Assembly: GCF_017832975.1 (NCBI RefSeq)
Contig: NZ_JAFIBI010000001.1
Span: forward strand, 4,278,001 to 4,342,000
DNA: 64,000 nucleotides
From: Arthrobacter sp. PvP023
GTDB lineage: Bacteria > Actinomycetota > Actinomycetes > Actinomycetales > Micrococcaceae
Direction: 5' to 3'
Shown here one piece after another: positions 1-8,498 of this stretch; the first letter of the stretch is position 1; each line of letters opens with the position of its first letter. The notes beneath the pieces are model-generated. The model was not told where the DNA came from. It ran no database searches and saw only the letters and a list, made by a program, of their open reading frames with translations. Both the position numbers and the translations under genes were made by a program.

Positions 1-3000
1 AAGCTCGACGAGGCCGCTCCGGAGGTGAAGTCCACCGGCTTCGCCCTCCCGGCGACCGAGGCCTTCCGCGAGTCCCTCGAAGGCATGCTGCTGACACCGC
101 AGGGACCTGTGACGGTCACCGACAACTACTCCCTGAACCAGTACGGCGAAATCGGCCTGGCCGGCGGGACCACTCCGCTGGAGCAGCCCACCGCCGTCGC
201 CCCTTACGGTTCCGCCGAATACACGGCAACCGTGGCGGCCAACGCCGCCCGCGGCATCAAGCTCGACGACGGGGCCACCACCAATTTCCTGAAAGATGCC
301 GCCACCAAGGCGCAGGTCCTGCCGTACCTCACCACCGCGGATCCCGTCCGCGTCGGGTCTCCCGTGACGTTCAAGACCGACGTGGTGCTCAGCTACGCCA
401 ACAACTCCTGGAAGTTCCAGCCGCTGACCCACCTGACGCCGGAAAACGCCGGCATCATCCAGCCGGCAACCTTCGGCGCCACCCGTGCCGAAGCCCCCGC
501 CGCCGTCGGAGGCACCCTGAAGATTGCCTCCTTCAACGTGCTGAACTACTTCCCCACCACCGGTGACATGCTGGCCGGCTGCACGTTCTACACCGACCGC
601 GACGGCAACCCCATCACCGTCCGCGGCGGCTGCGACGCCCGCGGTGCAGCCAACGCCGAGAACCTCAAGCGCCAGCAGGACAAGATCGTGGCGGCCGTCG
701 GCAAGTCCGGCGCCGACGTTGTATCCCTGATGGAGGTTGAGAATTCGGCCCAGTTCGGCAAGGACCGGGACGACGCCCTGGCCAAGCTGGTGGACGCTCT
801 GAACATTCCCGCCCCGGGGATCTGGGACTACGTCCGCACGCCCGCCAACGCTCCCCCGCTGGCTGACGAGGACATGATCCGCACCGCGTTCATCTACAAA
901 AAGGCAGCTGCGGAACCGGTGGGCGAATCCATCATCCACAACGACACCGTGGCTTTCGCAAGTGCCCGCAAGCCGCTGGCCCAGGTGTTCAAGCCGGTCG
1001 GCGCGTCCGATGACAAGAAGTTCATCGCCATTGCCAACCACTTCAAGTCCAAGGGCTCGGCCACAACTCCTGAAGACACCGACAAGGGCCAGGGCGCCTC
1101 GAACCTTGCCCGCACCGAACAGGCCAAGTCGCTCCTTGCTTTCTCCAACGACCTCCAGGCTTCGAAGGGTACGGACAAGGTCTTCCTGATGGGCGACTTC
1201 AACGCCTACGCCAAGGAAGACCCCATCAACGTCCTCACGGCCGCCGGCTACATCAACCAGGACGAAAAAGCCCGGAATGCCGACGGGTCAGCCAAGCACT
1301 CGTACCTGTTCGGCGGCCTAGTGGGTTCCCTGGACCACGTCCTCGCCACGCCGGGTGCGAACTCGGTGGTCACCGGTGCCGACATCTGGAACATCAACTC
1401 CGTGGAGTCCGTGGCGCTGGAGTACAGCCGGTATAACAACAATGTGACCAACTACTATGCGCCGGACCAGTTCCGGGCCAGCGACCACGATCCCGTGGTG
1501 GTGGGCCTTGATCTGCCGGCCGCACCGGTCCTGCCGCCCAGCGTTGACCTGAACTTCCTGGGCATCAACGACTTCCACGGACGCATCGACTCCAACACGG
1601 TCCTGTTTGCCGCCACCATCGAAAAGCTCCGCGAGGCCGCCGCTCCCGGCGCCACGGCCTTCCTGTCCGCAGGCGACAACATCGGTGCCTCGCTGTTTGC
1701 GTCCGCCGTCGCCAAGGACCAGCCCACCATCGACGTGCTGAACACCCTGGAACTGCGGACGTCCGCCGTGGGCAACCACGAGTTCGACGGCGGCTGGGCG
1801 GACCTCCGCGACCGCGTCATCGCCGGCGGGACAAACGCGAAGTTCCCCTACCTCGGTGCCAACGTGTACAAGAAGGGCACCACGGAGCCGGCACTGCCTG
1901 AATACACGGTGTTGGAGTTGAACGGCGTCAAGGTGGCGGTGATCGGCACTGTCACCCAGGAAGTTCCTTCGCTGGTCACCCCGGCGGGCATCACCGACCT
2001 TGAGTTCGGCGATCCGGTGGACGCGATCAACCGCGTTGCCGCCAAGATCACCGCCGAAAAGCTCGCTGACGTCATCATCGTGGAAGATCATGACGGCGCC
2101 GGATCCGGCACCCCTGACGGCTCCACTGTGGAGCAGGAAGTCGCTGCCGGCGGTCCTTTCGCCAAGCTGGTCAACGAAACGTCTCCCGAGGTGGACGCCA
2201 TCTTCACCGGCCACACCCACAAGCAGTACGCCTGGGACGCTCCGGTGCTCGATGCCAACGGACAGCCGACCGGTAAGACGCGCCCCATCGTGCAGACCGG
2301 CAGCTACGGCGAGTTCATCGGCCAGATCCAGCTGACAGTCGACACCGCCACCATGCAGGTGACCGGATACCAGGCCGGCAACGTCAAGCGCACCGTTCCC
2401 ACCACCACCGAGACGGCCGCTGACCTCGTAGCCAAGTACCCGCGGGTGGCAGCCGTCAAGGCGACCGTTGACAAGGCAATCGCCGACGCCGCCGTGATCG
2501 GCAACCAGCCGGTCGGCAAGGTCACCGCTGATATCACCACAGCCTTCACGCCCGCCACGGCCACCAGCCCGGCGTCCCGCGACGACCGCGCCAGCGAATC
2601 CACCCTCGGCAACCTGGTGGCGGACTCGCTCGTGGACGCCCTCAAGGCACCGGACCTCGGCGCCGCCGAAATCGGCGTCGTAAACCCCGGCGGCCTGCGC
2701 AACGAGCTGTACTACGCGCCGGACGGAACCATCACCTACGCGGAGGCGAACGCCGTCCTGCCGTTCGTGAACAACCTCTGGACCACGTCCCTGACCGGGG
2801 CACAGTTCAAGACGCTCCTGGAACAGCAGTGGCAGACCAACCCGGACGGCACCGTCCCGAGCCGCGCCTACCAGCAGCTCGGGCTGTCCAAGAATGTCAA
2901 CTACACCTACGACGCTGCACGCGCCGCAGGGGACCGCGTCACGTCCATCCGGGTTGACGGCTCGCTGATCGACCCGGCCAAGTCCTACCGGATCGGCACC

Positions 3001-3558
3001 TTCAGCTTCCTGGCAACCGGCGGCGACAACTTCCGGATCTTCAAGGAAGGTGCCGGCACCAAGGACTCGGGCCTGGTGGACCGGGATGCCTGGATCAAAT
3101 ACCTGCAGGAGCACAACCCGGTATCGCCGGACTTTGCCCGCCGTACCGTGGCTGTCGTGAACACCACGGCCGCCGAGGTCAAGGCCGGGGACTCCATCAC
3201 GCTGGCGGTTTCCAAGCTGGACCTCACCTCCCTGGGCAGCCCGGTCAACACGTCGCTGACGGCCTCCTTTACGGACGCCGCCGGCACAGTGACGCAGCTC
3301 GGCACCATCCCGGTGTCCGGCGGAGCCGCGGCAGTGGACGTGAAGGTCCCGGCCGGCGCGGCTGCCGGCACCGGCACCCTGGTGCTCACCGCTGCTGAGT
3401 CCGGGACCGTGGTCAAGGCCTCAGTCCAGGTCGCCGACAGCGGCCCGGTACCGCCGGTCTGCTCGGCACCTGTAGCACCCACCAAGTGGTACGACTTTGC
3501 GGGCTGGATCAAGTACGGCCTGGCCTGGCTCAAGTACCAGAACTGCCTGAAGGGCTAG
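1..3558 (+). CDS. ExeM/NucH-type extracellular nuclease fused to 5'-nucleotidase (5' end missing)
   Basis: The reading frame is open to the left edge, so the start lies outside the window; 1185 residues are visible. An endonuclease/exonuclease/phosphatase domain spans about nt 520-1500, with ASFNVLNYF, MGDFNAY and the terminal SDHDPVV motif. A metallophosphoesterase follows at about nt 1550-2380 (NDFHGRID, SAGDN, GNHEFDGG, FTGHTHK). A 5'-nucleotidase C-terminal domain spans about nt 2500-3140 (VNPGGLRNE, FLATGGDNFR). An Ig-like stretch and a short Trp/Tyr-rich tail end the protein. By family knowledge it should cut extracellular DNA and dephosphorylate the released nucleotides for phosphate and nucleoside salvage. 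The signal peptide cannot be seen. No LPxTG sorting motif is visible at the C-terminus, which suggests a secreted rather than sortase-anchored enzyme. Confidence 0.9.
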   Translation, partial: KLDEAAPEVKSTGFALPATEAFRESLEGMLLTPQGPVTVTDNYSLNQYGEIGLAGGTTPLEQPTAVAPYGSAEYTATVAANAARGIKLDDGATTNFLKDAATKAQVLPYLTTADPVRVGSPVTFKTDVVLSYANNSWKFQPLTHLTPENAGIIQPATFGATRAEAPAAVGGTLKIASFNVLNYFPTTGDMLAGCTFYTDRDGNPITVRGGCDARGAANAENLKRQQDKIVAAVGKSGADVVSLMEVENSAQFGKDRDDALAKLVDALNIPAPGIWDYVRTPANAPPLADEDMIRTAFIYKKAAAEPVGESIIHNDTVAFASARKPLAQVFKPVGASDDKKFIAIANHFKSKGSATTPEDTDKGQGASNLARTEQAKSLLAFSNDLQASKGTDKVFLMGDFNAYAKEDPINVLTAAGYINQDEKARNADGSAKHSYLFGGLVGSLDHVLATPGANSVVTGADIWNINSVESVALEYSRYNNNVTNYYAPDQFRASDHDPVVVGLDLPAAPVLPPSVDLNFLGINDFHGRIDSNTVLFAATIEKLREAAAPGATAFLSAGDNIGASLFASAVAKDQPTIDVLNTLELRTSAVGNHEFDGGWADLRDRVIAGGTNAKFPYLGANVYKKGTTEPALPEYTVLELNGVKVAVIGTVTQEVPSLVTPAGITDLEFGDPVDAINRVAAKITAEKLADVIIVEDHDGAGSGTPDGSTVEQEVAAGGPFAKLVNETSPEVDAIFTGHTHKQYAWDAPVLDANGQPTGKTRPIVQTGSYGEFIGQIQLTVDTATMQVTGYQAGNVKRTVPTTTETAADLVAKYPRVAAVKATVDKAIADAAVIGNQPVGKVTADITTAFTPATATSPASRDDRASESTLGNLVADSLVDALKAPDLGAAEIGVVNPGGLRNELYYAPDGTITYAEANAVLPFVNNLWTTSLTGAQFKTLLEQQWQTNPDGTVPSRAYQQLGLSKNVNYTYDAARAAGDRVTSIRVDGSLIDPAKSYRIGTFSFLATGGDNFRIFKEGAGTKDSGLVDRDAWIKYLQEHNPVSPDFARRTVAVVNTTAAEVKAGDSITLAVSKLDLTSLGSPVNTSLTASFTDAAGTVTQLGTIPVSGGAAAVDVKVPAGAAAGTGTLVLTAAESGTVVKASVQVADSGPVPPVCSAPVAPTKWYDFAGWIKYGLAWLKYQNCLKG

Positions 3559-3581
3559 TTTCGCAGCCTGACACAGAATGA

Positions 3582-3643
3582 ACATGCCTCGTCGCCGGGC
3601 CTGGGAACCCTTGCGGTTCCCAGCTCCGGAGGCGGGGCATGTT
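3582..3643. terminator. Extended stem-loop after the nuclease gene
   Basis: A compact hairpin (CTGGGAACC, 5-nt loop, GGTTCCCAG at 3601-3623) sits inside a longer interrupted stem closed by AACATGCC and GGCATGTT. It begins 23 bp after the stop codon and is followed by a weak T-rich stretch, so it probably terminates the nuclease transcript. Confidence 0.6.
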
Positions 3644-3653
3644 TCGTTTCCCT

Positions 3654-3822
3654 GCAACGCTCTCTCACTTCCTGCCGGTCCTCCCGCGACCCTCTCTCAC
3701 TTCCTGCCGGTCCTCCTGCAACGCTCTCTCACTGCGTTGAAGGAAGTGAGAGAGCGTCGGGAGTTCACCGGCAGGATGTGAGAGAGCGTCCGCAAAAAAG
3801 CGCAGGAAGTGAGAGAGCGTCC
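3654..3822. repeat. 32-bp-period mirror repeat between convergent genes
   Basis: The core CTCTCTCAC occurs at 3660, 3692 and 3724, spaced exactly 32 bp. Its reverse complement GTGAGAGAG occurs at 3746, 3778 and 3809. All three pairs are centred on about 3739, making one large interrupted palindrome. The first two 32-bp units are nearly identical, including CTTCCTGCCGG next to the core, so these are tandem units rather than repeats with unique spacers. Location between two convergent genes fits a genome-dispersed intergenic element or a very large bidirectional hairpin. Confidence 0.85.
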
Positions 3823-3850
3823 CGGGGCGGGGCGTTGGTCCGAGGCCGGT

Positions 3851-5833
3851 TCAGAGGCCGAGGATGTGGCGGGCTATTTCGTCGGCGTCGCGGAGCGTCC
3901 GCTGGCCGCTGCGATACACCGGCCCCGTCTGAGGCCGCGCCTCCGCAGCGATGGCCGTGCCCCACTGCGCTGCGGACAGCTGCAGGCCCAGGACATACAG
4001 CCCTTCGGTGACGGATCCGTTGGCGCCCACCGGCCGGTAGGGGTGGGGGCTGACGTCCAGGCCTGAAGTCTCCACCGGAGCCCCCTCCGCCGTCATCATC
4101 AGCCGGGGCCGCACCAGGCCGTCGGCCAGGAGCTGCTCCAGCACCGGCGACACATTGACTGAAACCCGGTTGGCGGGAGCAAGGGCCTCGATCATGGCGC
4201 GGGCGCGGACCTTTCCGTCCTTGACCCACGGCGAGGCAGCACTGAACGTGCCGGCGGCGCGGTCCAGTGAAAACTTTGGGTCCGGTCCCACGAAACTCAC
4301 CACTCCGGCCCGGGCAAGCGCCGCAAGCTGCTCCGCCCGGATGGCCGGTGGGCCGCTGGCCAGTCCCTCGACGAACGACTCAAACCAGCCCCGCAGTCCG
4401 GCGACCCAGGACTCGTCGGTGATGCCGCCGTCGGCCACCGCCGTTTTCAGCACCGCCCTCCCGTGGTGCAGCGCCCCGATGGCCATCTTCACGGGGTCGT
4501 CCTCCCCCAGCACCGAGCGTCGGGCGTCGTCGAGCAGGTATTCGACGACGGCGGCATCCACTTCCGCTTGAGAGGCGAAGCTGCGCCCGGCCAGGGGCGC
4601 CGCCAGGCCCGGCAGGTTCAGGCGCTGGTCCGGCGCCACGTGCTTGGCGACCAGGGCGTCCGCTTCGGCTTCCCAGTGGGAAACGCTGTGGGCGTGGGGA
4701 CGCATCGTCTCCTGGAGCAGGGCCAGGAACGCGTCCGGCTCGGTGACGGCGTCCGGACGGGTCCGGACCAGGGTGGAGTAATAGGCCCAGAGCGCGTCGC
4801 GCTGCAGGAGCGGCCAGAGGTCGTGGTCGAAGCCGGGGGTGATTCCGGCTGCAGCGAACCGTCCGACGGCGGCTTCGGTGCAGTACCGCAGCGTCACACC
4901 GGACGGGTAATACCCCGCCAGATTGGCCTTGGCGCGGTACGGTGTCCCGCGCCGGGACGCCGCAATGATCAGCGGCTCGTCACCGGACGGGATGTACTCC
5001 AGCCCGGCCCTCCCCTGCCCTGGAAACGCAGTGCCGTCGCCCTCCGTTGCCACGAACTTCCCGCCGCGGCCCTCGGTCAGCTGGCCCATGACGTCAAAAA
5101 AGTTCAGGCCCATGCCCCGGACCAGCACCGGCTGGCCGGCCGGCACCGCGGCCCAGTCGACGTCGGCGGGCACCGCCGGCGGCAGGTACAGGAGTCCCAG
5201 CTGGCCGGCACCCGCCTGCAGTTCGCGCTGTTCGGCGTTGAGCCGGGACTCGAGGTGACCCAGGGCAAGCACCACGGAACCGGCGGTGAGCGGCCCGCCG
5301 TCCCCAAGTTCGACGTCGAACATTCCGTTTCCGGCATGCCGGACGGACGTGGCGGTAGTGCGGTGGAACTGCACGGTGACGCCCTGCGGCAGGTGCGCGA
5401 GCAGCTCGTCCAACGTGGAGCTGAGGTAACGCCCGTACAGCGCACGGCTCGGGAAATCCCGGGACCCGAGGGCGGAAAGTTCTGCCTGCTCGTCCTCCGT
5501 CAGCGATGCGTCCGGACTGTCCTGCCGGGCTTCCCGCCACTGGTCGAAGGTCCAGCCGGCCACCGGTGCAGCCAGTTCAGGGTCTTCGGGAATGACCGTG
5601 GGATAGAACGACTGGGTGTTCATCAGGTACAGCCGGGACTGGCCGGGCTGCCACACGTGGCCCGGCCCCGCCGGGTAGGGATCCACTACGTCAATGTGGA
5701 GGCCCGCAACGCCGTCGGGTCCGGAAGCGGAGGGGTTCCCGAGCCGCCAGTTGGCCAGGAGGCGCTCCAGGACACTGGTGCCGCGGGGTCCGGCCCCTAT
5801 TAGTACCGTCCGGATGATTTGCGATGTGCCCAC
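3851..5833 (-). CDS. FAD/NAD(P)-binding protein
   Basis: The protein has about 660 residues. It starts with a dinucleotide-binding motif (VLIGAGPRGTSVLERLL) and belongs by overall layout to the large FAD_NAD(P)-binding family often found beside amino-acid or siderophore genes; the substrate is unknown. The GTG at 5833 was chosen because it directly precedes TSQIIRTVLIGAGP. An upstream ATG at 5905 would overlap the divergent peptidase start and adds a low-complexity leader. The two divergent starts are about 60 bp apart, so both promoters must lie within or close to that gap. The gene is convergent with the nuclease across the mirror repeat. No membrane segment is apparent, so it is probably cytoplasmic. 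Confidence 0.75.
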   Translation of the reverse strand: MGTSQIIRTVLIGAGPRGTSVLERLLANWRLGNPSASGPDGVAGLHIDVVDPYPAGPGHVWQPGQSRLYLMNTQSFYPTVIPEDPELAAPVAGWTFDQWREARQDSPDASLTEDEQAELSALGSRDFPSRALYGRYLSSTLDELLAHLPQGVTVQFHRTTATSVRHAGNGMFDVELGDGGPLTAGSVVLALGHLESRLNAEQRELQAGAGQLGLLYLPPAVPADVDWAAVPAGQPVLVRGMGLNFFDVMGQLTEGRGGKFVATEGDGTAFPGQGRAGLEYIPSGDEPLIIAASRRGTPYRAKANLAGYYPSGVTLRYCTEAAVGRFAAAGITPGFDHDLWPLLQRDALWAYYSTLVRTRPDAVTEPDAFLALLQETMRPHAHSVSHWEAEADALVAKHVAPDQRLNLPGLAAPLAGRSFASQAEVDAAVVEYLLDDARRSVLGEDDPVKMAIGALHHGRAVLKTAVADGGITDESWVAGLRGWFESFVEGLASGPPAIRAEQLAALARAGVVSFVGPDPKFSLDRAAGTFSAASPWVKDGKVRARAMIEALAPANRVSVNVSPVLEQLLADGLVRPRLMMTAEGAPVETSGLDVSPHPYRPVGANGSVTEGLYVLGLQLSAAQWGTAIAAEARPQTGPVYRSGQRTLRDADEIARHILGL

Positions 5834-5894
5834 GCCCTCCAGAGTATCCGCATGTGACTTGCTAGCTGCGCCCCGATGCTGTTTCGTAGGGCGC

Positions 5895-8213
5895 ATGACC
5901 ACCACAGCAGCTGATCACCCGCCCGTCTCCGGCGCCCCTTCCGCCGCCGCGAAAGCACCCGAACCGACCGACGAAAACATCTGGCTTGAGGAGATCTACG
6001 GCGAGGAACCGCTGGCCTGGGTCCGCGAACAGAACGCCCGCACCGAGGACCTGCTCGAAGACGCCGACTACGCGAGGCTCGAAAGCCGCATCCTGGAGGT
6101 GCTGGACTCAACGGACAAGATCGCCATGGTGGGCAAGCACGGCGACTGGTACTACAACTTCTGGCGGGACGGGCAGAACCCCAAGGGGCTGTGGCGCAGG
6201 ACGTCCTGGGAGAGCTACAAGAGCGGGCAGCCCGAATGGGACGTTCTCCTGGACGTCGACGCGCTGGCCGCTGCCGAAGGCGAGGAGTGGGTTTTCCACG
6301 GCGCCAACTTCCTCCGTCCTGCTCCCGGCGAACCGCACCGGCTGGCTCTGCTGGCGCTCTCCCCCGACGGCGGGGACGCCAACCGCTACCGGGAGTTCGA
6401 CGTCGAGAGCCGGACGTTCGTGGACCCCGCGTCGGGAGGATTCGACCTGCCCACAGCGAAGGGCAATGCTTCCTGGCTGGACCGGGACACGCTGCTGGTG
6501 TCCACCACCGCGGAAGGCATGCCCAAGACCTCCTCGTCCTACGCCCGCACCGCCGTGAAGCTGGCCCGCGGCGGGTCGCTCCCGGCAGCCGAGCGGATGT
6601 TCGACATCCCCGAAGACCACATGATGGCCCTGGTGGCCCATGACTCCACCCCGGGGTACGAGCGGACCTTCGCGATGGACTGGATCAGCTTCTTCAACAA
6701 GAGGACGTCCGTGCTGCGCGACGGGCAGTGGGTCGTGATCGACGCCCCCACCGACGTGAACCTGAGCGTGCACCGCGAGTGGCTGCTGTTCCGGCCGCAG
6801 GGCGACTGGGCCATCGGGGACACGACGTACCCCGCCGGCTCGCTTCTCGCCGCGAAGTTCGAGGACTACCTTGCCGGCAGCCGCGAACTCGTTGTCCTGT
6901 TCACACCGGATGCGCACACCTCGCTGCAGTCCTGGAGCTGGACCCGCAACTTCCTCCTCCTGAACCTCCTGCGGGACGTGTCCTCGGAGATCCGCGTCCT
7001 CGATCCGGAGCGGCCGGGGACTGATTCCGCCTGGGCATCCAGCCTCCTGGACGCGTGCCCTCCGCTGCACGACGTCAACGCCTTCGCCGTTGACGACGAG
7101 GACGACAGCGTCGAGGTTGAGGAGCACGACGACGGTACAGGCGGCAACGTGCCCGTGCCGGAAGGCGAGGCGCCCGGCGCTGGAAACGACTTCTGGCTCG
7201 TTGCCACCGGCTTCACCACGCCGAGCACGCTCACACGGGGAACCCTGCGCCGCAGCGGCGACGGGGACGTGGTCAGCACCCACGAGGTGGTCCGTACCTC
7301 GCCGTCCTACTTTGACGAGGCGGCGTACGAGGTCCAGCAGCACTTCGCCATGTCGGAAGACGGTACCCGGGTCCCGTACTTCCAGGTGGCGTCCAAGGAC
7401 CTGGTGCTCGACGGCCAGAACCCCACGCAGCTGTCCGGCTACGGCGGCTTCGAAGTCTCCCGCACTCCCGCTTACAGCGGCGCGATCGGCCGGGCCTGGC
7501 TGGAACGCAGGACGGACGCACCGGACGCAGGCCAGGGCGCCGCTGGATCCGCCGGCTCCGCCGGCGATGGCGCCGGCAGCCCGACGCACACCCGCGGCGG
7601 GGTATACGTGGTGGCAAATATCCGCGGCGGCGGCGAATACGGCCCCTCCTGGCACCGGGCAGCGCTGCAGGAAAACCGCCACCGCGCCTTCGAGGACTTT
7701 GCGGCCGTGGCCCGGGATCTGATCTCCCGGGGAGTCACTTCCAGGGAACGCCTTGGCTGCGTGGGGGGCTCCAACGGCGGGCTGCTGGTGGGCAACATGC
7801 TGACCCGGTACCCGGAACTGTTCGGTGCCGTGTCCTGCGGTGTGCCGCTACTCGACATGCGCCGCTACACCAAGTTGTCCGCAGGCCACTCCTGGATCGC
7901 CGAATACGGGGACCCGGACGTGGCCAAGGACTGGGAGTTCATCCGGACCTTCTCGCCCTACCACCTCCTCCGCGACGGGGTGGACTACCCCGAAACCTTC
8001 ATCTGGACTGCAACCTCCGATGACCGGGTTGGTCCGGTGCAGGCACGCAAGATGGCTGCACGCATGCAGGCCATGGGCATCCCCAATGTGTGGTTCCACG
8101 AGGCCCTGGAGGGCGGACACGCCGGCGCTTCCGATAACCGCCAGGCGGCCGCACTGCAGAGCCGGAGCCAGCATTTCCTGTGGCGTTCCCTGGCCGGCCG
8201 CTCCGGCAGCTAG
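5895..8213 (+). CDS. Prolyl oligopeptidase family serine peptidase (S9A)
   Basis: The 772-residue protein starts at ATG 5895; an in-frame extension to 5694 would run through the divergent gene and is not needed. The N-terminal segment DENIWLEEIYGEEPLAWVREQN is typical of the family. A beta-propeller region follows, then an alpha/beta-hydrolase domain. The catalytic triad is visible as Ser in GGSNGG (about residue 626), Asp in TSDDRVGP (about 706) and His in EGGHAGAS (about 740). Family members cleave short proline-containing peptides in the cytoplasm, and no signal peptide is seen. Two unusual inserts are present: a strongly acidic stretch near residue 400 (DDEDDSVEVEEHDD) and an Ala/Gly-rich stretch near residue 550. 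Confidence 0.9.
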   Translation: MTTTAADHPPVSGAPSAAAKAPEPTDENIWLEEIYGEEPLAWVREQNARTEDLLEDADYARLESRILEVLDSTDKIAMVGKHGDWYYNFWRDGQNPKGLWRRTSWESYKSGQPEWDVLLDVDALAAAEGEEWVFHGANFLRPAPGEPHRLALLALSPDGGDANRYREFDVESRTFVDPASGGFDLPTAKGNASWLDRDTLLVSTTAEGMPKTSSSYARTAVKLARGGSLPAAERMFDIPEDHMMALVAHDSTPGYERTFAMDWISFFNKRTSVLRDGQWVVIDAPTDVNLSVHREWLLFRPQGDWAIGDTTYPAGSLLAAKFEDYLAGSRELVVLFTPDAHTSLQSWSWTRNFLLLNLLRDVSSEIRVLDPERPGTDSAWASSLLDACPPLHDVNAFAVDDEDDSVEVEEHDDGTGGNVPVPEGEAPGAGNDFWLVATGFTTPSTLTRGTLRRSGDGDVVSTHEVVRTSPSYFDEAAYEVQQHFAMSEDGTRVPYFQVASKDLVLDGQNPTQLSGYGGFEVSRTPAYSGAIGRAWLERRTDAPDAGQGAAGSAGSAGDGAGSPTHTRGGVYVVANIRGGGEYGPSWHRAALQENRHRAFEDFAAVARDLISRGVTSRERLGCVGGSNGGLLVGNMLTRYPELFGAVSCGVPLLDMRRYTKLSAGHSWIAEYGDPDVAKDWEFIRTFSPYHLLRDGVDYPETFIWTATSDDRVGPVQARKMAARMQAMGIPNVWFHEALEGGHAGASDNRQAAALQSRSQHFLWRSLAGRSGS

Positions 8214-8287
8214 CTCCCCGGCTTTCGCCGGCGGCGGTCCCCTGCCAGCCCTGTTCAGGGCGGCTATCCTCACGGTGTGCGGCCGTT

Positions 8288-8317
8288 TTGCACTGAATGG
8301 CCCGTTCTGCGTATCCT
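8288..8317 (+). promoter_or_regulatory. Likely promoter of tRNA-Ser(GCT)
   Basis: A TTGCAC -35 box at 8288-8293 and a TATCCT -10 box at 8312-8317 are separated by 18 bp. The predicted start lies about 15 nt before the tRNA. Called by eye. Confidence 0.5.
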
Positions 8318-8339
8318 TGGTGGGCTAGGAATAGCAATT

Positions 8340-8427
8340 GGAGACGTGCCAGAGCGGCCGAATGGGCTTCACTGCTAATGAAGTGTGGGGCACAACTCCA
8401 CCGGGGGTTCAAATCCCCCCGTCTCCG
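8340..8427 (+). tRNA. tRNA-Ser (anticodon GCT)
   Basis: The 88-nt class II tRNA has acceptor strands GGAGACG and CGTCTCC with G as discriminator base. The anticodon GCT is at 8374-8376, a long variable arm is present, and the T-loop reads GGTTCAAATCC. It decodes AGC/AGU serine codons. Confidence 0.97.
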
Positions 8428-8432
8428 CGTTT

Positions 8433-8460
8433 GGCCCCGGTCCCTGGACCGGGGCCTTTT
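8433..8460 (+). terminator. Rho-independent terminator after tRNA-Ser(GCT)
   Basis: The stem GGCCCCGGTCC / GGACCGGGGCC with a short loop is followed directly by TTTT, five bases after the tRNA. Confidence 0.85.
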
Positions 8461-8498
8461 GCGTTCCCGGCGTGTTTCCGGGGTGGCAGGATGGGCCC

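Noticed and set aside
1318..3114. Long antisense open frame of about 600 codons under the nuclease gene
   Set aside because: It mirrors the GC-rich codon bias of the real gene, has no ribosome site or recognisable domain, and the plus-strand product has intact enzyme motifs.
3654..3822. CRISPR-like regular spacing of 32 bp
   Set aside because: The sequence between cores is conserved between units instead of unique, orientation flips at the centre, and no cas gene is near.
5694..5894. N-terminal extension of the prolyl oligopeptidase
   Set aside because: It lies on the divergent FAD/NAD-binding gene and lacks the family pattern.
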